64,000 bases of DNA, taken from contig NZ_GG657906.1 of the NCBI RefSeq assembly GCF_000156355.1, positions 196,383-260,382 on the forward strand, read 5' to 3'. The notes under the pieces were generated by a model. The model saw nothing but the letters and a program-made list of their open reading frames with translations. It had not been told where the DNA came from and made no database searches. Shown piece by piece: positions 28,545 to 36,416 of the stretch (the first letter of the stretch is position 1; the number at the start of each line of letters is the position of its first letter). Source of the stretch: Methylophaga thiooxydans DMS010 (GTDB taxonomy: Bacteria > Pseudomonadota > Gammaproteobacteria > Nitrosococcales > Methylophagaceae). The translations under genes were made by a program, and so were the position numbers.

Positions 28545-30098
28545 TTAGAGTTCATAACTTACGACAAACTTTGAGTTTGCTTCTGGTATCCACTCTACAT
28601 TCACTGTGTCACCAGGTTGAATATTACTGATATCGATATAAATCTTTGGAGTAACTGAACTGAAGTAAAAAACTTTTGGAGGCAATACAACCTCTTGTCC
28701 GAAGAGTTCGACCGTCTCACACTCATTTTGAACCATTCGCATACTGATCGGCTTATCAATAGCCAGCATTTTATCGACGTTTTCTTTCTTATCCGTCACA
28801 ATGATGTCTGTTGAAAGATTATCGGAAATCTCATTTGATTTAAACTGCTGATTGCCAGAGATTATATCAGTAATCTCTGCAAGTCTCTTATGCTCTTCAG
28901 CGCTATACGATACATCTAATTTGAAGTTTATTTGCACACCTAAAGAGCGGCCTATAATTCTGCAACTGTTGATATAGTGTAGGAAACTATTAGTATTTTT
29001 AACAAACTCTGAATTGTCAGCATACATAGCTTGGCTAGTGAGTATTTTGCTACCGTCTACTTCTAGTGAAGTGAATATCTGCCACCCTAATGCAATTTTT
29101 TCGAAAAGCGAAAAGAACTTTTCAAAATATTTTATCTGCTGAATGTCCGTTCCTTCCCAACGCTCAAAACCAACTGTGAAGTTTAAATCAACTTTATGTG
29201 TAGTTTTATTTTCTGTGATTGGCTTACTAAAGTTAGTACTAAACGTGTCAGCGCAGGACTTGCCAGTAAAATTGAATGACTTAGTACCAATTCTCAAGTC
29301 ACCGTGAATATCATCAAATGTCTCAACAAGGCTAGTTTCTTTCTCAACTAGCCATATTTTTTGTATGGCCTTTCTATTAGTTGCGGAGATATTAAGCTTC
29401 CCATAGGGCTGGTTAAATAGTTCCTCGAATAATCTTGAGCCTTCAAAATTAAATGAAGAGGCGTCTATTTCCACATCTTTACCATGCTCAACTAATTCCA
29501 TATATTGTTTTTGGTAATCTTTTGCAGCTTCGCTAGGAATTATCATCTGTAGAGGAACAGTCTCTTTGGCAAGAATGCGAAACGTTGACATATTACCGTC
29601 AAAAAAAGATTGAACTTTAAATCTCTCATCAAGTGCCTCCAAGGCTTTCTCGGAAGCGATATGTACATTTGAGATAGCGGTCGGTACGAAATTGGCACCT
29701 AACCCTGTCAAAGATGCTGTGATTGTATTAACAGTATCTTTGTGACTAGGTATTTTTTTGCCTAGCTCAAGCCGTGCATTATTTTCAGCTATTTGCTTCC
29801 ATTCTTTCAGTAAATCAACGGTATATCTTATTAGATCTCTATCAATATCAATTGAACAGTTTGAGCAAAGCCATATGGCATTATCAAGTGACTTTCTTTC
29901 TGAAGAGCTCATCGAACTGTCATACCGTGGGCCTCCGGGAGACGCGGCACAGATATGGGCTGCAATACCGATATTACTTATACCTCCAGAGTCAGATGGG
30001 GCAGTTGTTTGTACTCGACATTCTGGATTTGAGCATCGGTTAGATACTCTAGCCTTGAGTTTTTCTATTACTGCTTTAGTGAAGTTATCTCGACTCAA
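28545..30098 (-). CDS. HNH-like zinc protein, putative defence or mobile-gene product
   Basis: A 517-residue protein with an N-terminal HNH-type module: CSNPEC (Cys22, Cys27), AAHI (His48), GGPRYD, Asn73 in LDNAIWLC, and Cys78-Cys81. Similar modules are found in nuclease effectors of anti-phage systems (for example Cap5-type HNH-SAVED). Here the histidine that normally follows the second CxxC is Ser82, so cleavage activity is doubtful. The remaining 400 residues are beta-rich and unrecognised, not clearly a SAVED domain. The gene is visibly more AT-rich than its neighbours and is bracketed by direct repeats, suggesting acquisition by transfer. Confidence 0.75.
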   Translation of the reverse strand: MSRDNFTKAVIEKLKARVSNRCSNPECRVQTTAPSDSGGISNIGIAAHICAASPGGPRYDSSMSSSERKSLDNAIWLCSNCSIDIDRDLIRYTVDLLKEWKQIAENNARLELGKKIPSHKDTVNTITASLTGLGANFVPTAISNVHIASEKALEALDERFKVQSFFDGNMSTFRILAKETVPLQMIIPSEAAKDYQKQYMELVEHGKDVEIDASSFNFEGSRLFEELFNQPYGKLNISATNRKAIQKIWLVEKETSLVETFDDIHGDLRIGTKSFNFTGKSCADTFSTNFSKPITENKTTHKVDLNFTVGFERWEGTDIQQIKYFEKFFSLFEKIALGWQIFTSLEVDGSKILTSQAMYADNSEFVKNTNSFLHYINSCRIIGRSLGVQINFKLDVSYSAEEHKRLAEITDIISGNQQFKSNEISDNLSTDIIVTDKKENVDKMLAIDKPISMRMVQNECETVELFGQEVVLPPKVFYFSSVTPKIYIDISNIQPGDTVNVEWIPEANSKFVVSYEL

Positions 30099-30211
30099 TG
30101 ATGTCTCCGACAGTCTTAATTAACAAATACTTCCTGATTAGGTTTTCTAACTGTATTTCTCTGGTCAATCCTAACTTTTGAAACAATATTGAATAGCTAG
30201 AACAATGAACA

Positions 30212-30368
30212 AAAGGGTCAGACACGATTGATCATGTAGCTGACACAAGGAACCAAAGGGGGCGGAGTGGATTGATTTGCAAATGTAAATGCCTCGTCTG
30301 AGTAATCAAACACTCTGACCCCATTGATTGTTTCACAATTTCAATCGTGTCTGACCCCTTTGGTTCCT
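30212..30368. repeat. REP-like inverted-repeat element
   Basis: AAAGGGTCAGACACGATTGA (30212-30231) is matched in inverse orientation by 30341-30361 with one extra C. A second inverted pair, AGGAACCAAAGGG (30248-30260) and its exact complement (30356-30368), is interlaced with it. CACTCTGACCCC lies between. This resembles the palindromic repeats moved by REP-associated tyrosine transposases; no transposase is in the window. It fills most of the 279-bp gap between the HNH-like and DUF2971 genes. Confidence 0.65.
30282..30329. repeat. 48-bp imperfect direct repeat, copy 2
   Basis: Second copy of 28488-28535 (44/48). On the minus strand it still reads VFDYSDEAFTF, against VFDYAEEAFTL in the thioredoxin gene, with differences that are mostly conservative, so it looks like the remnant of a related gene start. 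Confidence 0.85.
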
Positions 30369-30377
30369 CTTGCGGTG

Positions 30378-31298
30378 CTATTTTCGACCAATTTCATCCA
30401 TACTTTTGTAATAATCCTCTAACATTCCGAAGTGTTGCATCATACGGAGAGGATTTCTCCCTGCAGCATAATTTTGATGTTGACTCTGTACAGAACACCA
30501 AGGGCACAGGTTTGTATTTTTTGTAGGCTCACTACACTTTTCACATTTACTTGAAGCTTTCACTAAAGAGTCAGTATCGAAAAGTAGTGTTGAACCATCA
30601 AGAGCTATGAAATACGGGCGTGAACTTGAACGTCCAATCCTGAATTCGTATTGATCTGCACCTATTTTTTCTGACAGAGATTTAACCTGTTCAATTGTAT
30701 CCCGTGTTGCTTGATGGCCAGTTATCAAAGCAGTTACACAACCTTGGGGAATTTTGAATAATTGCAATCCGTTTTCTAATTTGGTGATGAAAGCTTGATC
30801 AATCAGTAACCTTCTTTCCATTTCATAGCTCCAGCATGACTGCTTTGTGAAGTATGCTGCATTCAAGACACCACTCTGAAGAAAATAGTGATAGCGAGGC
30901 TTTCCTATATGTGCTGCTCTGTACAACATATCTAGCAGTTCTGGAGCTGGTTCATCTCGATATTCGACGTCATCAAACCTAACAGCTGGAAAGCTTTCAA
31001 GAACTTTCTCTTCATCTATTTCAACTACAACACCACAGTGGTTATGGGCATAATGTGCCCACATTGGTACCACTTCCGGAGACGTGGAAAAGCATGTAGT
31101 TGGTATTTGTGGAATTTCACCAATTACCTCATTGTAATGGGCAAGAATATCTGGCGGTTGATTGTAATCAATTGTCAGGAATAACTCATATGGGTCATTG
31201 AATTCATTCGGGTAGGAGCATTTGAAAGAGCAAAAGCCCTCATCGGCAAAAGCTTTGTCCAAAATATCTGGACCCAAGTATTTGTAAATTTTCGCCAT
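30378..31298 (-). CDS. DUF2971 family protein with C-terminal zinc ribbon
   Basis: A 306-residue soluble protein. The N-terminal pattern (YKYLG, then NEFNDPYE, TTCFSTSPEVVPMWAHYA, and GVVVEID) is that of DUF2971, a family frequently found in accessory and defence neighbourhoods but with no settled function. At the C-terminus four cysteines (252, 255, 265, 268; CEKC ... CPWC) form a zinc ribbon not usual for the core family. It is upstream of the HNH-like gene on the same strand, with repeats between them. Confidence 0.83.
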   Translation of the reverse strand: MAKIYKYLGPDILDKAFADEGFCSFKCSYPNEFNDPYELFLTIDYNQPPDILAHYNEVIGEIPQIPTTCFSTSPEVVPMWAHYAHNHCGVVVEIDEEKVLESFPAVRFDDVEYRDEPAPELLDMLYRAAHIGKPRYHYFLQSGVLNAAYFTKQSCWSYEMERRLLIDQAFITKLENGLQLFKIPQGCVTALITGHQATRDTIEQVKSLSEKIGADQYEFRIGRSSSRPYFIALDGSTLLFDTDSLVKASSKCEKCSEPTKNTNLCPWCSVQSQHQNYAAGRNPLRMMQHFGMLEDYYKSMDEIGRK

Positions 31299-31326
31299 AA
31301 ACTTTCCAATTCCATCTGGTCGAATA

Positions 31327-31353
31327 AAAAAGCCGACTCAAGGTCGGCTTTTA
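31327..31353. terminator. Rho-independent terminator after nrdB
   Basis: AAAGCCGAC and GTCGGCTTT pair around TCAAG, flanked by A and T runs; it lies just past the nrdB stop on the minus strand. The stem is nearly the same as that at 27571-27600. Confidence 0.87.
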
Positions 31354-31364
31354 TGCTTAACTTC

Positions 31365-32516
31365 CTAGTCCCATTTAAGACCGCCACCGGTTTGATATTC
31401 GGTGACTTTGGTTTCAAAGAAGTTCTTTTCTTTCCGCATATTGGCTTGTTCATCCAGCCAGGGCAGGGTAGCTTCGGCACCGGGGAACGGTTCTTCAAAG
31501 CCTAGCTGTTTAGCACGACGGTTTGCGGTGTAACGGAACTGGCCGTGATGCACTTCTTTTGAGTAACCCAAAATCGGGTCACGCAAAATATAGCCGGCGT
31601 AGGTTTCTTCGGCTGCATCGGCTTCTTCAAACATCTGTTGGACTTTTTTCGGGTCCAGCGTGATGTTTTCTTCTTTCATGATTTGTTTACAAACACGAAT
31701 ACCGAACGAGGCGTGCATCACTTCATCACGCATGATGTATTGCAGTTGTTCGGCGGTGCCTTTCATCAACCCACGACGTTGCAAAGCGAAGATAGGCGAG
31801 AAGCCGTTGTAGAACCATGAACCTTCAAAGATGCCTGCGAAGAACGCGTAAGACATAACGAAGTTTTCCAGCTCGTCACGGTCACGCAGATCAATATCAC
31901 TACGCATGACGGTATCTAAACGGTCATTGGCGAGTTTAATTTTCTGATGAATCTCTGGCACCACACGGTAGCGGTTATAGATTTCAGACTGATCCAGACC
32001 AATGGTTTCGATGCAGTGCTGGTAGGTCCATGTGTGCAAAGCTTCTTCATACACCTGACGTGCTTGATAGATTTGCAGCTCAGGTGCGGTCATTTTTTCC
32101 ATCACCGCCAGACCGATATTACGCATGGCGAGAATATCGGAGGTGGTCAGGTAAGACAGCACGTTTTCATAGACGTGGCGTTCTTCCAACGTCAGTTTAT
32201 GACGGTAGTCATGAACGTCTTGCGCCATGTTGATATCAAGCGGTGTCCAGTGATTCTTATTGGCATTAAGGAAGTAATTCCATGCCCAAGGGTATTTGAA
32301 CGGTGCCAATTGATTGATATCGGCTTCGCCATTGATAACGCGTTTGTCGTCGGCGTTAATCGCTTTGGCGTTGTTCAGCGGCATTTCTGTGACCTCAGCT
32401 CTGGCCGGAGCTTCGCTGAGATCATTGGCCGCCGGTTCTGCCGGCTTGACTTCTTCTTGTTTTGCTTCTTCAGTACCGGCTATCGGTGCTGAGAATGGAT
32501 CGTCCCAATTCAACAT
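31365..32516 (-). CDS. nrdB: Ribonucleotide reductase class Ia, beta subunit
   Basis: A 383-residue radical-generating subunit that pairs with NrdA to reduce ribonucleoside diphosphates. The iron ligands and radical tyrosine appear with E. coli spacing: Asp127, Glu158, His161 and Tyr165 (EEALHTWTYQH), with further ligands in DEVMHASFG. I chose ATG 32516 because it overlaps the nrdA stop (TAATG); in-frame Met codons at 32525 and 32555 are alternatives. The first 60 residues are an acidic, Ala/Pro-rich extension. The tyrosine rules out the Phe-type class Ic. Confidence 0.94.
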   Translation of the reverse strand: MLNWDDPFSAPIAGTEEAKQEEVKPAEPAANDLSEAPARAEVTEMPLNNAKAINADDKRVINGEADINQLAPFKYPWAWNYFLNANKNHWTPLDINMAQDVHDYRHKLTLEERHVYENVLSYLTTSDILAMRNIGLAVMEKMTAPELQIYQARQVYEEALHTWTYQHCIETIGLDQSEIYNRYRVVPEIHQKIKLANDRLDTVMRSDIDLRDRDELENFVMSYAFFAGIFEGSWFYNGFSPIFALQRRGLMKGTAEQLQYIMRDEVMHASFGIRVCKQIMKEENITLDPKKVQQMFEEADAAEETYAGYILRDPILGYSKEVHHGQFRYTANRRAKQLGFEEPFPGAEATLPWLDEQANMRKEKNFFETKVTEYQTGGGLKWD

Positions 32517-35446
32517 TACTGACATGCCTCGCAATCTGGTTCTAAAATCGAGCACGCTTGCGGTGCTTCCATGCCTTCACCCAAGAATTCCTCAGGATCA
32601 GCGGCGGCACTGGCTAGTGGCGCACTTGCTGCTGCGCTACTGGCCACAGGCGATGCAGTTGGTGCACTCGCTACGGGTGTGGGGCCAGTCGGTTTTTGCG
32701 CTGAAGGTGGCGGCGTAGGGGCAGAGCTTGTTTTCTCAGCACCGGTCGCACCCATTGAACGCAGGTAATAAGTGGTTTTCAGACCACGTACCCAAGCCAG
32801 TTTGTACAGGTTATCCATCTTCTTACCTGATGGTTCTGCCATGTACAGGTTGAGACTTTGCGCCTGATCAATCCATTTCTGACGACGAGAAGCGGCTTCA
32901 ATCAACCAACGTGCATCCATTTCAAACGCGGTGGTGTACAACGCTTTGAGTTCGTCAGGAATACGGTCGATGCTTTGCAGACTGCCGTCGAAGTATTTCA
33001 GGTCATTGATCATGACTTCGTCCCACAGGTCACGTGCTTTCAGGTCTTCAACCATATATGGGTTGATGACGGTGAACTCACCTGACAGGTTCGATTTCAC
33101 GAAAATGTTTTGATAGGTCGGTTCGATTGACTGACTCACACCACAGATGTTGGAAATGGTTGCTGTCGGTGCAATCGCCATAGTGTTGGAGTTACGCATG
33201 CCCTGACGTTTGATTTTGTCACGCAATGCATCCCAATCCATGGTTTGGCTATCGTCTTGTTGCAGGTATTCGCCACGCGCTTCTTGCAACAGTTTGATTG
33301 AGTCAATCGGCAGAATGCCTTTGCTCCACAAGCTGCCTTCGTAGGATTGGTATTTACCACGCTCAGCGGCCAGGTCAGAAGAGGCTTCAATCGCGTAGTA
33401 GCTGACGGCTTCCATTGATTCATCAGCGAACTTAACGGTTTCTTCAGAGCTGTATGGCAGGCGCAGTTTGTATAGCGCATCCTGGAAGCCCATGATGCCC
33501 AGACCGACCGGACGGTGCAGCAGGTTAGAGTTACGCGCTTGTGGCACGCTGTAGTAGTTATATTCGATAACGTTATCAAGCATGCGCATCGCTGTACGAA
33601 CGGTTTTCTGGAGTTTTTGTGTATCCAGTTTGCCGTTTTCGTCGATGTGCTTAACCATGTTGACCGAGCCCAGATTACACACAGCGATTTCTTTGTCTGA
33701 TGTGTTCAGGGTGATTTCGGTACACAGGTTTGAGCTGTGAACGACGCCAACGTGTTGTTGCGGGCTACGCAGGTTACATGGATCTTTAAAGGTGACCCAT
33801 GGGTGACCGGTTTCAAACAACATGCCTAACATTTTGCGCCACAGATCGGTCGCTGGCAGTTGCTTGAAGTTACGGATTTCACCGCGCGCTGCTTTTTCTT
33901 CGTACTCGGTGTAAGCCTTCTCAAATGCCAGACCAGTCAGATCGTGCAGATCATCGACTTCTTCTGGTGAGAACAATGTCCATTGACCTTCTTCGGCAAC
34001 ACGTTTCATGAACATGTCCGGAATCCAGTTAGCCGTGTTCATATCATGGGTACGGCGACGGTCATCACCGGTGTTTTTACGCATATCGAGGAATTCTTCG
34101 ATATCGATGTGCCATGTTTCTAGGTAAGCACACACGGCGCCTTTACGTTTACCACCTTGGTTAACGGCAACGGCTGTGTCGTTGGCCACTTTCAGGAATG
34201 GCACAACACCTTGTGATTTACCGTTGGTGCCTTTGATATGGGCGCCCAGACCACGAACACGGGTCCAGTCATTACCCAGACCGCCTGCATATTTAGATAG
34301 CAGGGCGTTATCACGCATAGCGTTGTAGATGCCGCTGAGATCATCAGGCACGGTTGTCAGGTAGCAAGAAGACAACTGAGGACGCAATGTGCCTGAGTTA
34401 AACAGGGTCGGCGTAGAGCTCATGAAGTCAAAGCTAGACAGTAGGTTATAGAACTCAATCGCGCGTTCTTCGCGGTTCAGCTCGTTGATAGCCAAGCCCA
34501 TTGCGACACGCATATAGAATGCTTGCGGTAATTCGAAACGGGTGCCGTCGTAGTGAATGAAGTAACGATCGTAAAGTGTTTGCAGACCTAAGTAAGTAAA
34601 GTCGAAATCCAGTTCCGGTTTCAGGGCTTTACCCAGACGGTCTAAATCAAACAGGCCTAATTCTGAATCGACCAGCTCTTTTTCAATCGCTGTGTGGATG
34701 TAGCTTTTGAAATAGTCCGGGTAGATATCAACCATTTCGTTTTGTGCCGCTTGTTTCGGCATTTTGAAAACAAAGCTCAGGGCTTCACGTCGGATTCCGT
34801 CCATCAGCAGGCGAGCAGCCAAAGTACTGTAGGCAGGATCTTTTTCGATAAAGGTACGTGCGCCCATGACTAGGGCTTTTTCGACATCAGATTCTTTAAC
34901 ACCGTCGAACAGGTTACGTTGGGTATCACGCAGGATAGCCTCACGGTCTACTTCTGCCAGACCTTCACAGGCTTCAGTGATGAGGTTATGCAAACGATCG
35001 ATATCCAGCGGTTGACGGGTTCCGTCAGCTAAGGTGACATGCAGGGTTGTCTCATTAGCCGGTTGTGGATGTTTCTTTTCTTCTTCAGCACGTTTTTCGG
35101 ATTGTTTTTCACGATAAACCACATAAGAGCGAGCAACTTTGTATTCGCCTTCACGCATCAGCGCCAGTTCAACCTGATCTTGAATATCTTCGATGTGAAC
35201 CGTGCCACCATCATCCAGACGACGAAGCAGGTTATCTGTGATCTGGCCGGTCAGTTTTTTCACTGTATCGTGAATGCGGCGACTGTTTTGCGCAGAGTCA
35301 CCTTCGACGGCTAAAAACGCCTTGGTAATCGCGACAGCAATCTTGCCGCTATCAAAATCGGTTACCTTGCCGTTACGACGGATAACGCTGTAGCCGCTTT
35401 CCGCGGAGGAGGGGGTATGTGTAGTTTGTGCTGGTTCGCTCGCCAT
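32516..35446 (-). CDS. nrdA: Ribonucleotide reductase class Ia, alpha subunit
   Basis: A 976-residue catalytic subunit. The N-terminus has an ATP-cone (about 15-105, VIRRNGKVTDFDSGKI) and a second cone-like repeat (about 125-215, VTLADGTRQPLDIDRLHN), then the barrel with SSCYLTTVPDDL, NLCTEI and AVCNLGSVN cysteines, and a redox tail ending CEACQ. An Ala/Pro/Thr-rich linker precedes the tail. I chose ATG 35446 (AGGGA upstream); the ORF could extend to 35527 but would cross the promoter. Operon with nrdB; NrdR-like boxes and a DnaA box lie upstream. Confidence 0.95.
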   Translation of the reverse strand: MASEPAQTTHTPSSAESGYSVIRRNGKVTDFDSGKIAVAITKAFLAVEGDSAQNSRRIHDTVKKLTGQITDNLLRRLDDGGTVHIEDIQDQVELALMREGEYKVARSYVVYREKQSEKRAEEEKKHPQPANETTLHVTLADGTRQPLDIDRLHNLITEACEGLAEVDREAILRDTQRNLFDGVKESDVEKALVMGARTFIEKDPAYSTLAARLLMDGIRREALSFVFKMPKQAAQNEMVDIYPDYFKSYIHTAIEKELVDSELGLFDLDRLGKALKPELDFDFTYLGLQTLYDRYFIHYDGTRFELPQAFYMRVAMGLAINELNREERAIEFYNLLSSFDFMSSTPTLFNSGTLRPQLSSCYLTTVPDDLSGIYNAMRDNALLSKYAGGLGNDWTRVRGLGAHIKGTNGKSQGVVPFLKVANDTAVAVNQGGKRKGAVCAYLETWHIDIEEFLDMRKNTGDDRRRTHDMNTANWIPDMFMKRVAEEGQWTLFSPEEVDDLHDLTGLAFEKAYTEYEEKAARGEIRNFKQLPATDLWRKMLGMLFETGHPWVTFKDPCNLRSPQQHVGVVHSSNLCTEITLNTSDKEIAVCNLGSVNMVKHIDENGKLDTQKLQKTVRTAMRMLDNVIEYNYYSVPQARNSNLLHRPVGLGIMGFQDALYKLRLPYSSEETVKFADESMEAVSYYAIEASSDLAAERGKYQSYEGSLWSKGILPIDSIKLLQEARGEYLQQDDSQTMDWDALRDKIKRQGMRNSNTMAIAPTATISNICGVSQSIEPTYQNIFVKSNLSGEFTVINPYMVEDLKARDLWDEVMINDLKYFDGSLQSIDRIPDELKALYTTAFEMDARWLIEAASRRQKWIDQAQSLNLYMAEPSGKKMDNLYKLAWVRGLKTTYYLRSMGATGAEKTSSAPTPPPSAQKPTGPTPVASAPTASPVASSAAASAPLASAAADPEEFLGEGMEAPQACSILEPDCEACQ

Positions 35447-35489
35447 AGTGAATTCCCTGCTTTTGTTTGTTGAGTCTAAAATCACAAAA

Positions 35490-35505
35490 CCACTAGTGGT
35501 TGTGG
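35490..35505. promoter_or_regulatory. NrdR-like box, promoter-distal copy
   Basis: CCACTAGTGGTTGTGG matches the CCACAATATATTGTGG-type NrdR consensus at 11 of 16 positions. It begins exactly 32 bp from the second box, the three-helical-turn spacing usual for paired NrdR sites. It also overlaps the perfect palindrome AACCACTAGTGGTT. Confidence 0.6.
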
Positions 35506-35521
35506 TTGTGAAATGATTGAA

Positions 35522-35537
35522 CCACAAGATAGTGTGT
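35522..35537. promoter_or_regulatory. NrdR-like box overlapping the nrdA -10
   Basis: CCACAAGATAGTGTGT matches the NrdR consensus at 13 of 16 positions and contains the predicted -10 of nrdA (35531-35526). NrdR repression of nrdAB when dATP is high is the expected logic. Confidence 0.68.
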
Positions 35538-35554
35538 TTTTAAAGTCTTGGCAA
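35526..35554 (-). promoter_or_regulatory. Predicted sigma-70 promoter of nrdAB
   Basis: On the minus strand TTGCCA (35554-35549) and TATCTT (35531-35526) are 17 bp apart, about 80 bp before the nrdA start codon. The -10 lies in an NrdR-like box. Confidence 0.62.
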
Positions 35555-35586
35555 GGGGAAAAGTTGCACATAAATTGTGCACTTTT

Positions 35587-35595
35587 TGTGGATAA
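35587..35595. promoter_or_regulatory. DnaA box upstream of the nrdA promoter
   Basis: TGTGGATAA is the exact complement of the consensus DnaA box TTATCCACA, 33 bp upstream of the -35. DnaA control of nrdAB is established in E. coli; here it is a prediction. The 347-bp stretch 35447-35793 otherwise holds only this control region, an inverted repeat TGCACA/TGTGCA near 35564-35581, an AT-rich block and the terminator at 35703-35724. Confidence 0.6.
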
Positions 35596-35689
35596 CTTTT
35601 AGCTGATCTGAGGCTAAGCTAACCCCGATGCGCGATCACAGCTTTTGTGCTGTTTTGGTGCTTTAAAAAATAAATTTTAAATAAAAATT

Positions 35690-35724
35690 TTTGCTTAAAA
35701 CTGACCCCGTTTTGAAACGGGGTC
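35690..35724 (-). terminator. Probable terminator of the 35794-36321 gene
   Basis: GACCCCGTTT and AAACGGGGTC form a perfect 10-bp stem with a TG loop. On the minus strand it is followed by AGTTTTAAGC and a T-rich block, weaker than a classical T run. Confidence 0.6.
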
Positions 35725-35793
35725 GGCAATCATACTGAGTCGATTTTTATTCGACAAGGGGTGTTACGAGAGAATTATTCTGCTGAATGAGAC

Positions 35794-36321
35794 TTAGTAG
35801 GTTTCTGACACAGAAACTGCAATGGGTTGAAGCAGTTGCCGCGCTCTTTGTCGATCACCACTTTCTTCTGCTTGCACTATCAACGCCCATTTATTTTGCT
35901 GTGTGGCTTCAATGGCATCGTTGATCAGCGGATCATGGTCTGGGCGAAGTGAGATCACGCCTGCGATAATAAAACCGAGAAAAATACCGATGATAGCGAG
36001 CGCCATATGGGTCAACATGGGGCTGGACTGGGCAAAGGTAGGGCCGACGCTAGAAAGTAAGCTGGCCAGTAGCAGCCCAAACAGAAAACCAATTGAGCCG
36101 AACAGAAAGTGAGACTGAGAAATCAGTTTGCCGATTGCATGGGTTTCGGGCTCGATTTTGTGTCCGGCATTATTATCATGCGGTGTGATTATGTTGATAT
36201 GCCGCTCAGTGAAGTGTCCGTAATCGATTAAGGTTTCTTTCGCTGAGTGAGCCGTGTTTTCATCATTAAAGATTCCTGCCACTTTGCTGTGGTATTTTTC
36301 TTTATTGATGGTTGCAAACAT
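35794..36321 (-). CDS. Membrane protein resembling general stress GsiB/17M-like proteins, function unknown
   Basis: A 175-residue protein with an N-terminal soluble part (VAGIFNDENTAHSAKETLIDYGHF, the look of a small ferredoxin-like stress domain), two membrane helices in a hairpin (about 70-92 and 103-125, glycine-rich) and a C-terminal soluble part. AAGGAG lies before the ATG. I cannot name the family. Alone between nrdA control DNA and a chemoreceptor gene. Confidence 0.7.
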   Translation of the reverse strand: MFATINKEKYHSKVAGIFNDENTAHSAKETLIDYGHFTERHINIITPHDNNAGHKIEPETHAIGKLISQSHFLFGSIGFLFGLLLASLLSSVGPTFAQSSPMLTHMALAIIGIFLGFIIAGVISLRPDHDPLINDAIEATQQNKWALIVQAEESGDRQRARQLLQPIAVSVSETY

Positions 36322-36416
36322 AGATTGTCTCCTTAGTCATTGATGGACTATTGGGGACAACAGATATGCCGATGATATCCAACCGACGCTAACGATTTAC
36401 TATTTTTGTGATCGAT

